Part shown: piece by piece, positions 1-5,268 of the stretch
Numbering within the stretch: position 1 is the first letter of the stretch
Layout of the letters: each line of letters starts with the position of its first letter
Assembly (NCBI GenBank): GCA_014380105.1
Contig: JACMKL010000485.1
Span: forward strand, 1 to 5,446
Reading direction: 5' to 3'
Length of the DNA: 5,446 nucleotides
Source of the DNA: Candidatus Melainabacteria bacterium
GTDB taxonomy: Bacteria > Cyanobacteriota > Vampirovibrionia > Obscuribacterales > Obscuribacteraceae
Translations under genes and position numbers: made by a program
The notes under the pieces: model-generated
Seen by the model: the letters and a program-made list of their open reading frames with translations, nothing else
Told to the model about the DNA's origin: nothing
The model's database searches: none

Positions 1-379
1 CGAAGGTGATGCGCTCGGTCAACAAACTGTCATCAATCGTCAAATTAACAACTGTCGTCAATTCGCTTTTCAGATCAACAAGCAGTTCATCGAGACTCTC
101 TGCTTGAGCCAGATTGCGAGGGAAGCCATCAAGCAAAAATCCATCTTTGCAAGCATCACTCGACAATTTATCGCGGAACATGTCGATCAATACTTTGTCA
201 GGAACAAGTTGCCCTTTATCCATGAAGTCCTTGGCAGCGACACCAGCTGCTGAGCCAGCTTTGACCGCTTCGCGCAGGAGATCGCCTGATGACAAATGCA
301 ATAAATTCAATTTGGCGGAAAGGCGCTTACATTGCGTTCCTTTGCCGGCGCCAGGTGCGCCCAGAAATAGAATTCTCAT
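1..379 (-). CDS. adk: Adenylate kinase, N-terminal part (gene runs off the window)
   Basis: Adenylate kinase catalyses ATP + AMP = 2 ADP in the cytoplasm. The 126 visible residues begin MRILFLGAPGAGKGTQ, where GAPGAGKGT (residues 7-15) is the P-loop. LSSGDLLR (29-36) matches the AMP-binding segment usually written ISTGDMLR; the usual threonine is serine here, and Arg36 is kept. DGFPRN (84-89) is the family signature with the AMP-contacting arginine. The reading frame is open to the window edge, so the LID domain and C terminus (roughly the last third or more of a usual ~180-215 residue enzyme) lie outside. The ATG at 379 follows the secY stop by 2 bases and has AAGGAAGG (386-393) 6 bases upstream, inside the end of secY. 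Translational coupling to secY is therefore likely. The secY-adk order is common in bacterial spc operons. Identity is near certain. Confidence 0.97.
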   Translation of the reverse strand, partial: MRILFLGAPGAGKGTQCKRLSAKLNLLHLSSGDLLREAVKAGSAAGVAAKDFMDKGQLVPDKVLIDMFRDKLSSDACKDGFLLDGFPRNLAQAESLDELLVDLKSELTTVVNLTIDDSLLTERITF

Positions 380-381
380 CT

Positions 382-1821
382 CTAACCTTCCTTTTCTGAA
401 CCAGGTCTGAATAATCCCTGCGCTTGATAGCGTGCAGAGAGAGCGTGGGTCTTGATCTGCCTTTGTGTGTCGATTGCTACACCGACCAAAATGATAAGCG
501 AAGTAGATCCAAGACCCTGCAATGTTTGAACGTAAGTGGCTTGCTCAACGTGAATTGGCAAAATGGCGATGATGCCAACTGCTGATGCACCAATGAAGAT
601 CAGTCGGCTGAGCGCTCTTTCGAGAAACTCTGAGGTCGGGCGACCTGGCCTGACACCTTGAATGGCGCGACCGCTGCGTCGCAAGTTTTCAGCAATGTCT
701 CGAACCGGAATTACGATCGAGGCATAGAAAAACGCGAAGAACAAAATCAACATGAAATACAGGAGCGAGTGCTCCCAGTGATAGTACGAGAATGTGTTGG
801 TGGTCTCGAGGCAGATGAAATTCCAGGCATCAAGAACCCACTGCTCTTTCGAGAAGGCAACAAAGCCAGGAATTTGCGAAAGTAATTCATAAATTGCCGT
901 AAACGGATTCTTTCCACTCTGCCCTGCAAAAGACATCACAGTTGAAGGAAACATCAAGAGCGAAGAAGCAAAGATGATTGCCATAACTCCTGATGGATTA
1001 ACTGGCAAATAGATTGAATCTTCAGGCGCATTGAATACTTGCCTGCCGACATTTCGCCTGGCTCCCAGTACCTGCACTTTGCGCACGCCCTGCTGCAGAC
1101 AGACAATTAGAGCGATCAATAGAAGGAAAACAGAACACAGGACAATAACGCCCCAAAGCGGGGACTGTCCGGTTTGAACAGCTTCATAAGTGTTTTTGAT
1201 CATGACCGGCAAGCGCGAAGCAATACCTAAGAAGATCAGGAGTGAGGCACCATTGCCAATACCACGCTCAGTAATGATTTCTCCCATCCACATGACAAAT
1301 ACGGCACACGAAGAAAGAATGATTGTGGTTGCCACCATGAAGAGCGGACCAGGGGTCAAAACAACCGGTGGATTCTGAATTTTAGTGAGCAAGTTGGCAA
1401 GCATTAGAGACTGAAAAACAGCCAGTCCTACGCAAGCGATGCGAGTGTACTGCGCCAACTGCTTTCTGCCTTGTTCGCCGGAATGCTTCTGCATTTCTTC
1501 AAGTTTTGGAATAACCACTGACATCAACTGCATGATGATCGAAGCAGTGATGTAAGGTCCAATTCCCATTGAGAAAATCGATAATTTGTTGAGGGCACCA
1601 CCGGTGAATAAGTCGATCATGCCGAGCAAATTCTGCGCTAACTCAGGGTGCTTAGTGAATGCGGAAGGATCAACACCAGGGATGGGAACGTGAACGCCGA
1701 TTCTGTAGATCGCTATCACCATCAGAGTGAAGAAGATTTTCTCTTTTAAACCGGCAGCAGAAAGCATGCTGAGCATGTCCTCAGGTCCACCAATTTTGCC
1801 TCCACGCTTGGCTGCATCCAT
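382..1821 (-). CDS. secY: Protein translocase channel subunit SecY
   Basis: SecY forms the membrane pore of the Sec translocon with SecE and SecG. It exports unfolded proteins and inserts membrane proteins. The 479-residue product has the ten hydrophobic segments expected of the family (roughly 29-48, 82-103, 127-147, 160-180, 190-208, 223-243, 276-296, 352-372, 405-422, 434-452). Conserved landmarks include VPIPGVD (45-51), the plug/TM2 region IFSMGIGPYITASIIMQLM (82-100), GEQGRKQLAQYTR (115-127), MGEIITERGIGNG (179-191) and the cytosolic loop AENLRRSG...GVRPGRPT (377-396), which in the family contacts SecA or the ribosome. It is about 35-45 residues longer than the common ~435-443. Most of the excess appears to lie between segments 7 and 8 (about residues 298-350). 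The ATG at 1821 has GAGGG at 1831-1835, 9 bases upstream. A candidate attenuator lies in the spacer before it. Identity is certain; the loop enlargement is judged from memory of other SecY proteins. Confidence 0.98.
   Translation of the reverse strand: MDAAKRGGKIGGPEDMLSMLSAAGLKEKIFFTLMVIAIYRIGVHVPIPGVDPSAFTKHPELAQNLLGMIDLFTGGALNKLSIFSMGIGPYITASIIMQLMSVVIPKLEEMQKHSGEQGRKQLAQYTRIACVGLAVFQSLMLANLLTKIQNPPVVLTPGPLFMVATTIILSSCAVFVMWMGEIITERGIGNGASLLIFLGIASRLPVMIKNTYEAVQTGQSPLWGVIVLCSVFLLLIALIVCLQQGVRKVQVLGARRNVGRQVFNAPEDSIYLPVNPSGVMAIIFASSLLMFPSTVMSFAGQSGKNPFTAIYELLSQIPGFVAFSKEQWVLDAWNFICLETTNTFSYYHWEHSLLYFMLILFFAFFYASIVIPVRDIAENLRRSGRAIQGVRPGRPTSEFLERALSRLIFIGASAVGIIAILPIHVEQATYVQTLQGLGSTSLIILVGVAIDTQRQIKTHALSARYQAQGLFRPGSEKEG
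386..393 (-). promoter_or_regulatory. Ribosome binding site of adk inside the secY 3' end
   Basis: The minus strand reads AAGGAAGG, 6 bases before the adk ATG. The site lies within the last codons of secY, so ribosomes finishing SecY pass over it. This supports the ATG at 379 as the start and suggests coupled translation. Confidence 0.7.
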
Positions 1822-1854
1822 TTAATTTTTCCCTCAATGCCGATGGTAACTCAG

Positions 1855-1905
1855 TAAAACAAAAGAATAACCGGCCTTTAGCAAAATATCCGCCTCGGCC
1901 GGTTA
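1855..1905 (-). terminator. Candidate intrinsic terminator/attenuator between rplO and secY
   Basis: On the minus strand TAACCGGCC (1897-1905) pairs perfectly with GGCCGGTTA (1868-1876), a 9-bp stem with a 20-base loop. It is followed directly by the U-rich run TTCTTTTGTTTTA (1855-1867). That is the layout of an intrinsic terminator, but the loop is large and the U run is interrupted. secY has no promoter that I can see between here and its start. Partial termination (attenuation) that lowers secY-adk relative to the ribosomal protein genes is therefore more likely than a full stop. It could also be an RNA-processing or stability hairpin. Confidence 0.5.
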
Positions 1906-1936
1906 ATGACTTTCAAATTCGCAACAGGTCTTCAGA

Positions 1937-2611
1937 CTATTTCTTCTTGCCTGGCTTTTGTGCTGGCTTGGAAGGCTTAGCTTTAGAGTCTTTCTGTTGC
2001 TTAGGTGCGCCGCCGCCGTCAGCTTTCTTTTCTTTTTTAGCTTTCTTAGGAGCTTCTTCGCCTTCTGCATTTTTTTCAGGAGGCACTGGAGCTACTTTCA
2101 CTTTCGGAGGCTTCGGAGCTTTCTTACCAACACCTCTTGGTTCTGGCTCGATGATGACAGCGGTTCCGCCGGCAGCTTCGATTTTGGCTCTGGCGCCCTT
2201 AGTGATGTGGTGCGCTTTGACGGTTATACCGGCTTTCAAGTCGCCGTTGCCGAGAATGCGAACACTGTCTGAAACTCTGCGGGTCAAGCCGAGTTCTACC
2301 AATGTGATTGGTGTAACTTCGCTGCCAGCCTTAACTTCAGCTAGAAGACCGATATTGATTTCAACCCAGATACGTGTGATGACCTGGTCGAAGTTGTGGA
2401 GTTTAGGAAGTCTGCGGAATAGTGGAGTTTGACCACCTTCGAATCCGAAACGTTTCGCTTCACCGGAACGTTGTCCCTGACCATTGTGTCCACGGGTGGA
2501 TGTTTTACCCTTACCGGAGGCGCGACCGCGACCAACGCGCTTTCTGCCTTTGCGTGAACCAGGAGTTGGTTGGATATCACCCAAGTCCTTGATTTCAGTA
2601 ACTACTGCCAT
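1937..2611 (-). CDS. rplO: 50S ribosomal protein L15 (uL15) with long Lys-rich C-terminal tail
   Basis: L15 is a late-assembling protein of the large ribosomal subunit that binds 23S rRNA. The N-terminal glycine/arginine-rich region is typical: PGSRKGRKRVGRG (17-29), SGKGKTSTRGHNGQ (32-45) and FEGGQTPLFRRLPK (57-70). The globular part ends with the family's VRILGNGDL...ITVKAHHITKGARAKIEAAGG (117-149). The core is complete by about residue 156, which matches the usual ~145-150 residue length. The remaining ~68 residues form a tail of Lys, Pro, Ala, Glu and Gly with about 20 lysines and a KKK end, and no recognisable fold. The ATG at 2611 is preceded by AGGAGG (2616-2621) only 4 bases upstream; no better start was seen. 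It follows rpmD by 62 bases and precedes secY by 115. Identity is certain; the role of the tail is unknown. Confidence 0.97.
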   Translation of the reverse strand: MAVVTEIKDLGDIQPTPGSRKGRKRVGRGRASGKGKTSTRGHNGQGQRSGEAKRFGFEGGQTPLFRRLPKLHNFDQVITRIWVEINIGLLAEVKAGSEVTPITLVELGLTRRVSDSVRILGNGDLKAGITVKAHHITKGARAKIEAAGGTAVIIEPEPRGVGKKAPKPPKVKVAPVPPEKNAEGEEAPKKAKKEKKADGGGAPKQQKDSKAKPSKPAQKPGKKK

Positions 2612-2615
2612 TTGT

Positions 2616-2621
2616 CCTCCT
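2616..2621 (-). promoter_or_regulatory. Strong ribosome binding site of rplO
   Basis: The perfect AGGAGG on the minus strand lies just 4 bases before the rplO ATG. It is closer than is usual but is the strongest Shine-Dalgarno match in the window, and it supports the chosen start. Confidence 0.7.
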
Positions 2622-2673
2622 GAGCCTTACGCCAAATGTCTCAAAGACAGTGACTCGGCAATGTGTTTTGAAT

Positions 2674-3000
2674 TTATTTAGCGGCTTTAGCTTTTGCTTT
2701 AGCTGCTGGAGCTGCTTTAGCGGCTGGTTTAGCTGCTTCGGCGGCTCGGTTAGCGGCAGCTGCTGCTGCAGCCGGCTTTTGGATAGGTGTTTTTTTGGTC
2801 CAAGGCTTTTTGTCTTCGTCTTTAACTTCAACAGTTTCGACTGTGATCAAATGACTAATTTTGTTAGTCATGCCGCGAATTGTCGGGCTATCGGCATGGA
2901 TGACTGAAGAGCCGAACTTGCGCAAACCAAGAGCTTTTACGATCTTGATCTGAGTGTCCTTTTTGCCAACTAGTCCGCGATTTAGTGTGATCTTGAGCAT
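2674..3000 (-). CDS. rpmD: 50S ribosomal protein L30 (uL30) with Ala/Lys-rich C-terminal tail
   Basis: L30 is a small large-subunit protein on the solvent side of the ribosome. Residues 1-60 are a normal bacterial L30: MLKITLNRGLVGKKDTQ, then IKIVKALGLRKFGSSV, then DSPTIRGMTNKISHLITVE. The usual protein stops at about 58-62 residues. Here a tail of about 48 residues follows: a charged linker DEDKKPWTKK (61-70), then almost only Ala, Lys and Pro with a run of seven alanines (77-83) and AAK-like repeats to the end. The ATG at 3000 is 45 bases after the rpsE stop; upstream is TAGGTACGGAACA, a weak Shine-Dalgarno match. L30 is absent from many bacteria, and as I recall from photosynthetic cyanobacteria, so its presence helps place the organism. 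The tail has no assigned function. Confidence 0.95.
   Translation of the reverse strand: MLKITLNRGLVGKKDTQIKIVKALGLRKFGSSVIHADSPTIRGMTNKISHLITVETVEVKDEDKKPWTKKTPIQKPAAAAAAANRAAEAAKPAAKAAPAAKAKAKAAK
2677..2775 (-). repeat. Low-complexity GCT/AAA codon repeat encoding the L30 tail
   Basis: The DNA behind the Ala/Lys tail is internally repetitive. On the plus strand gctttagc occurs at 2684-2691, 2696-2703 and 2714-2721, with a near copy at 2726-2733. An alanine codon run lies at 2752-2772. The units stay in frame, consistent with growth by slippage or unequal exchange within the gene. Confidence 0.6.
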
Positions 3001-3045
3001 TGTTCCGTACCTAAATACTTCTGATAGTGATTGAAAATATGCGTT

Positions 3046-3750
3046 TTACGCAAGCATCGTCTTGATGCTGATGCCGCGCAAGCGAGCGGCTTCTTCGAAG
3101 GTTCTCAAATTCTTGAGACCATCGACAGTTGCACGAGCCACGTTGAGTGGTGCACGCGAACCGAGAGATTTAGAAAGGATGTCACCAACTCCTGCCAATT
3201 CGAGAATTGCACGAGCGGCACCACCGGCGATAACTCCAGTACCTTTAGCAGCAGGCTTCAACAGAATGCGGCTAGAGCCCTGACGTCCGTAGATTTGGTG
3301 AGGAACCGTTGTACCGATCAGAGGCACTTTGACGAGACTCTTTTTGGCATCAACAACAGCTTTTTGAATGGCGCTGATAACTTCGGAAGCTTTGCCGACA
3401 CCGATGCCGACTTGACCTTTACCGTTGCCGACTGCGACTACAGCACGGAAACTCAGCTTCTTACCACCTTTAACAACTTTGGTGACGCGGCGTACTTGAA
3501 TGATTTTTTCTTCCCATTCCGATTGCTCGCGACGGTTGTCTTCAGGAGGTCTGCGTCCGCCGCCGCCTTCACGGCCGCCACCGCCGCCGCCACCACCACC
3601 ACCGCCGCGGCGTCCGCGTCGTTGATTGTCGTTAGGGGTTGGTGGAGCTGAGGAAGCAGCAGTGCCTGGAGCATTGGTCGATGGTGTCGACGCTTTTGCT
3701 TCTGGTTTTGCAGCAGCTTCTGGAGCGCCAGCTGGATTCTTTTCGTCCAT
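3046..3750 (-). CDS. rpsE: 30S ribosomal protein S5 (uS5) with long Gly/Arg-rich N-terminal extension
   Basis: S5 is a small-subunit protein near the mRNA entry channel and decoding region, important for accuracy. The core starts around residue 79 with WEEKIIQVRRVTKVVKGGKK and continues through FRAVVAVGNGKGQVGIGVGK (101-120) to GTGVIAGGAARAILELAGV and LRTFEEAARLRGI. It resembles cyanobacterial S5 in wording. Total length is 234 residues against a usual ~165-175. The extra N-terminal part is Ala/Pro-rich (5-39), then Arg/Gly-rich (43-67) with eleven consecutive glycines (49-59), then a short charged stretch. No in-frame ATG, GTG or TTG occurs between the ATG at 3750 and the core, so the extension must be translated if a standard start is used. 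The Shine-Dalgarno (AGAGG, 3763-3767) is 12 bases upstream, rather far. It lies 53 bases after rplR. Confidence 0.97.
   Translation of the reverse strand: MDEKNPAGAPEAAAKPEAKASTPSTNAPGTAASSAPPTPNDNQRRGRRGGGGGGGGGGGREGGGGRRPPEDNRREQSEWEEKIIQVRRVTKVVKGGKKLSFRAVVAVGNGKGQVGIGVGKASEVISAIQKAVVDAKKSLVKVPLIGTTVPHQIYGRQGSSRILLKPAAKGTGVIAGGAARAILELAGVGDILSKSLGSRAPLNVARATVDGLKNLRTFEEAARLRGISIKTMLA
3574..3606 (-). repeat. GGC/GGT trinucleotide tract coding 11 glycines in S5
   Basis: Eleven consecutive glycine codons, a mix of GGC and GGT, form a 33-base microsatellite-like run inside the rpsE extension. A second run of four glycine codons follows after Arg-Glu. Length changes by whole codons would keep the frame. 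Confidence 0.8.
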
Positions 3751-3762
3751 TTGAGAAATTAT

Positions 3763-3767
3763 CCTCT
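3763..3767 (-). promoter_or_regulatory. Distant ribosome binding site of rpsE
   Basis: AGAGG on the minus strand sits 12 bases before the rpsE ATG, further than the usual 5-9. It is the only purine-rich match near that start. The lack of any other in-frame start makes it the likely site. Confidence 0.45.
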
Positions 3768-3803
3768 TCGTTTTATCGAATGTTTGGTAGTCGTCAATGA
3801 GAA

Positions 3804-4166
3804 TTAGAAGTCTAAACCTGCTTCACGAGCAGCGTCTGCTACTGCAGCGACACGACCGTGATAGATGTATCCGCCGCGGTCAAATACGACAGCGGTGATG
3901 CCTTTATCTTTGGCGCGGTTGGCGACTAATTGTCCAACCGAACGAGCGGAGTCAGTGTCCCAGCTCTTTTTACCTTTCAGATCCGCATCAAGTGTGGATG
4001 CTGAAGCGAGGGTTTTTTGTGAAGCATCGTCAATGATTTGAGCATAGATATGCTTGTTGGATCTGTAAACACAGAGTCTTGGACGCTCTGTGGTGCCCGT
4101 CAAGCGACGACGAATACGATAGTGTCGTCTCATTCTCAACGATTTTCTGTCTGGTTTCTGAATCAT
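3804..4166 (-). CDS. rplR: 50S ribosomal protein L18 (uL18)
   Basis: L18 binds 5S rRNA and, with L5, anchors it in the large subunit. The 120-residue product has the normal length. The basic N-terminal arm (RKSLRMRRHYRIRRRLTGT, 7-25) leads into the conserved ERPRLCVYRSNKHIYAQIID block (27-46), with a C-terminal FDRGGYIYHGRVAAVADAAR before the GLDF end. The wording is close to cyanobacterial and general bacterial L18. The ATG at 4166 has GGAGA (4176-4180) 9 bases upstream and matches the usual family start within a few residues. The 87-base spacer from rplF is the longest before any ribosomal protein gene in the window. Identity is certain. Confidence 0.97.
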   Translation of the reverse strand: MIQKPDRKSLRMRRHYRIRRRLTGTTERPRLCVYRSNKHIYAQIIDDASQKTLASASTLDADLKGKKSWDTDSARSVGQLVANRAKDKGITAVVFDRGGYIYHGRVAAVADAAREAGLDF

Positions 4167-4175
4167 TGCCTTACG

Positions 4176-4180
4176 TCTCC
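4176..4180 (-). promoter_or_regulatory. Ribosome binding site of rplR
   Basis: GGAGA on the minus strand lies 9 bases before the rplR ATG. It is better spaced than the nearer AAGG, which is only 2 bases away, and it supports the ATG at 4166. Confidence 0.6.
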
Positions 4181-4253
4181 GAACAATCTTTTTGATGTCG
4201 CCGATTTCTTTGTCACCGGCTGTGGTGTCAATTTAAAAACGTTTCTCGCCTAA

Positions 4254-4799
4254 TTATTTTTTCTTACCAGCAGCTTTACCGGCTTTACGTCTGATTACTT
4301 CGCCTCTATAGCGAACGCCCTTGCCTTTGTAGACTTCAGGTGGTCTTCTATCGCGAATGAATGAGGCGAGGTCGCCAACTGCTTGTTTGTCAATTCCGGT
4401 GACGGTAACGACGTTACCTTTGCCGACGGTGATTTCCAAACCTTGAGCAGGTTCAATTTCAACTGGGTGAGAGTAACCCAGAGAGAGAATCAGTTTGCGT
4501 CCGTCCATAACGGCACGATAACCGACGCCAGTCATTTCCAGAACTTTCTCGAAACCGCCGGATACACCTTGCACCATATTGGCTACGAGTGTGCGGCTCA
4601 AACCATGCAATGAACGAGACATTCTGTCTTCTTTGACACGGGTGAGGACGACTTTGTCGTCTTCCATCTTGAGGGCTATCTCAGGGCGAATAGTTCGCTT
4701 GAGCTCACCTTTAGGTCCTTTGACTTTGATGTCAGAACCATTTATGTCTACGGTCACACCTTTGGGTACCGTGATGGGTGCTTTACCGATGCGGGACAT
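4254..4799 (-). CDS. rplF: 50S ribosomal protein L6 (uL6)
   Basis: L6 lies near the factor-binding region and the sarcin-ricin loop of the large subunit. The product is 181 residues, the usual bacterial length, and starts with the typical MSRIGKAPITVPKGVTV. It holds the two similar L6 domains: the first runs through GPKGELKRT and the SRSLHGLSRTLVANMVQGVS segment (about 62-81), the second through GVGYRA, the LSLGYSHPVE stretch and the C-terminal signature PPEVYKGKGVRYRGE (about 153-167). The end is lysine-rich (GKAAGKKK), only slightly more than usual. The ATG at 4799 has AGGTGA (4806-4811) 6 bases upstream and follows rpsH by 55 bases. A second in-frame TAA lies at 4233-4235, shortly after the stop. 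Identity is certain. Confidence 0.98.
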   Translation of the reverse strand: MSRIGKAPITVPKGVTVDINGSDIKVKGPKGELKRTIRPEIALKMEDDKVVLTRVKEDRMSRSLHGLSRTLVANMVQGVSGGFEKVLEMTGVGYRAVMDGRKLILSLGYSHPVEIEPAQGLEITVGKGNVVTVTGIDKQAVGDLASFIRDRRPPEVYKGKGVRYRGEVIRRKAGKAAGKKK

Positions 4800-4854
4800 C
4801 TCTTTTCACCTAGTTCCTTGTTTACTTGGTCAGTTGAAACTAATGGATTCGCGC

Positions 4855-5256
4855 TTACCAAACGTAAGCGAGAATTTCTCCACCAGCATTGCTCTTGCGT
4901 GCCTGTCTGTCAGTCATGAGACCTTGGCTGGTAGAGACGATTGCCACTCCCAGTCCACCGTATACGCGGGGCAATTTCTTGCTGACGCGATACACTCTCA
5001 GTCCCGGTTTAGAGACACGTGAAATACCTTGAATTACTTGTTCGCCCTTCGGACCGTACTTAAGTACGATACGCATTTTTTGTTCGGGTGAACCGAGCGC
5101 TTTCGTCTCGAACGAAGAGATGAAACCTTCATTACGCAGAAGTTCGGCCAAGGCCAATTTCTGCTTTGAAGCAGGCATCTCGATCGCTTGTGTATGCACG
5201 CGCGTGGCATTCCGTATGCGCGTGAACATGTCTGCTAATGGATCTGTAACCGGCAT
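4855..5256 (-). CDS. rpsH: 30S ribosomal protein S8 (uS8)
   Basis: S8 binds the central domain of 16S rRNA early in small-subunit assembly. In Escherichia coli it also represses the spc operon by binding mRNA at rplE, a site that would lie outside this window. The 133-residue product has normal length. It opens with TDPLADMFTRIRNA (4-17), holds LLRNEGFI (39-46) and ISRVSKPGLRVY (78-89), and ends with the hallmark STSQGLMTDRQARKSNAGGE before ILAYVW. The ATG at 5256 follows the rpsN stop by 10 bases; its Shine-Dalgarno overlaps that stop, so translation is probably coupled to S14. Identity is certain. Confidence 0.98.
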   Translation of the reverse strand: MPVTDPLADMFTRIRNATRVHTQAIEMPASKQKLALAELLRNEGFISSFETKALGSPEQKMRIVLKYGPKGEQVIQGISRVSKPGLRVYRVSKKLPRVYGGLGVAIVSTSQGLMTDRQARKSNAGGEILAYVW

Positions 5257-5263
5257 TTATTCT

Positions 5264-5268
5264 CTCCT
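5264..5268 (-). promoter_or_regulatory. Ribosome binding site of rpsH overlapping the rpsN stop
   Basis: AGGAG on the minus strand, 7 bases before the rpsH ATG, shares bases with the TAG that ends rpsN. This arrangement favours translational coupling between S14 and S8. Confidence 0.7.

Noticed and set aside
1822..1936. Possible separate secY promoter in the 115-base spacer
   Set aside because: I looked for -35/-10 pairs on the minus strand; TTGAAA and a TATTTT-like element exist but are spaced about 22 bases apart, too far for a normal sigma-70 promoter.
1947..2432. A 161-codon plus-strand open frame opposite rplO
   Set aside because: Its Phe/Ser/Gly-rich product is just the reverse reading of the Lys/Pro/Ala tail and L15 core. 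No ribosome binding site or family similarity was seen.
3031..3651. A 206-codon plus-strand open frame opposite rpsE
   Set aside because: It is antisense to the certain S5 gene, and its Ala/Thr-rich end is the reverse of the glycine tract. It is not a credible gene.
4167..4232. In-frame open stretch of 22 codons before the rplR ATG, ending in a basic IKKIVRRRKA segment, possibly an N-terminal extension of L18
   Set aside because: It has no ATG, GTG or TTG after the in-frame TAA at 4233-4235, and the ATG at 4166 has a well-placed GGAGA and matches the usual L18 start. Only a start at ATT or ATC could use it, so it is most likely spacer.
4579..5022. A 147-codon plus-strand open frame opposite rplF and rpsH
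   Set aside because: It lies wholly antisense to two certain ribosomal protein genes and their spacer, and its translation resembles no family I know. It is a shadow of constrained coding sequence.
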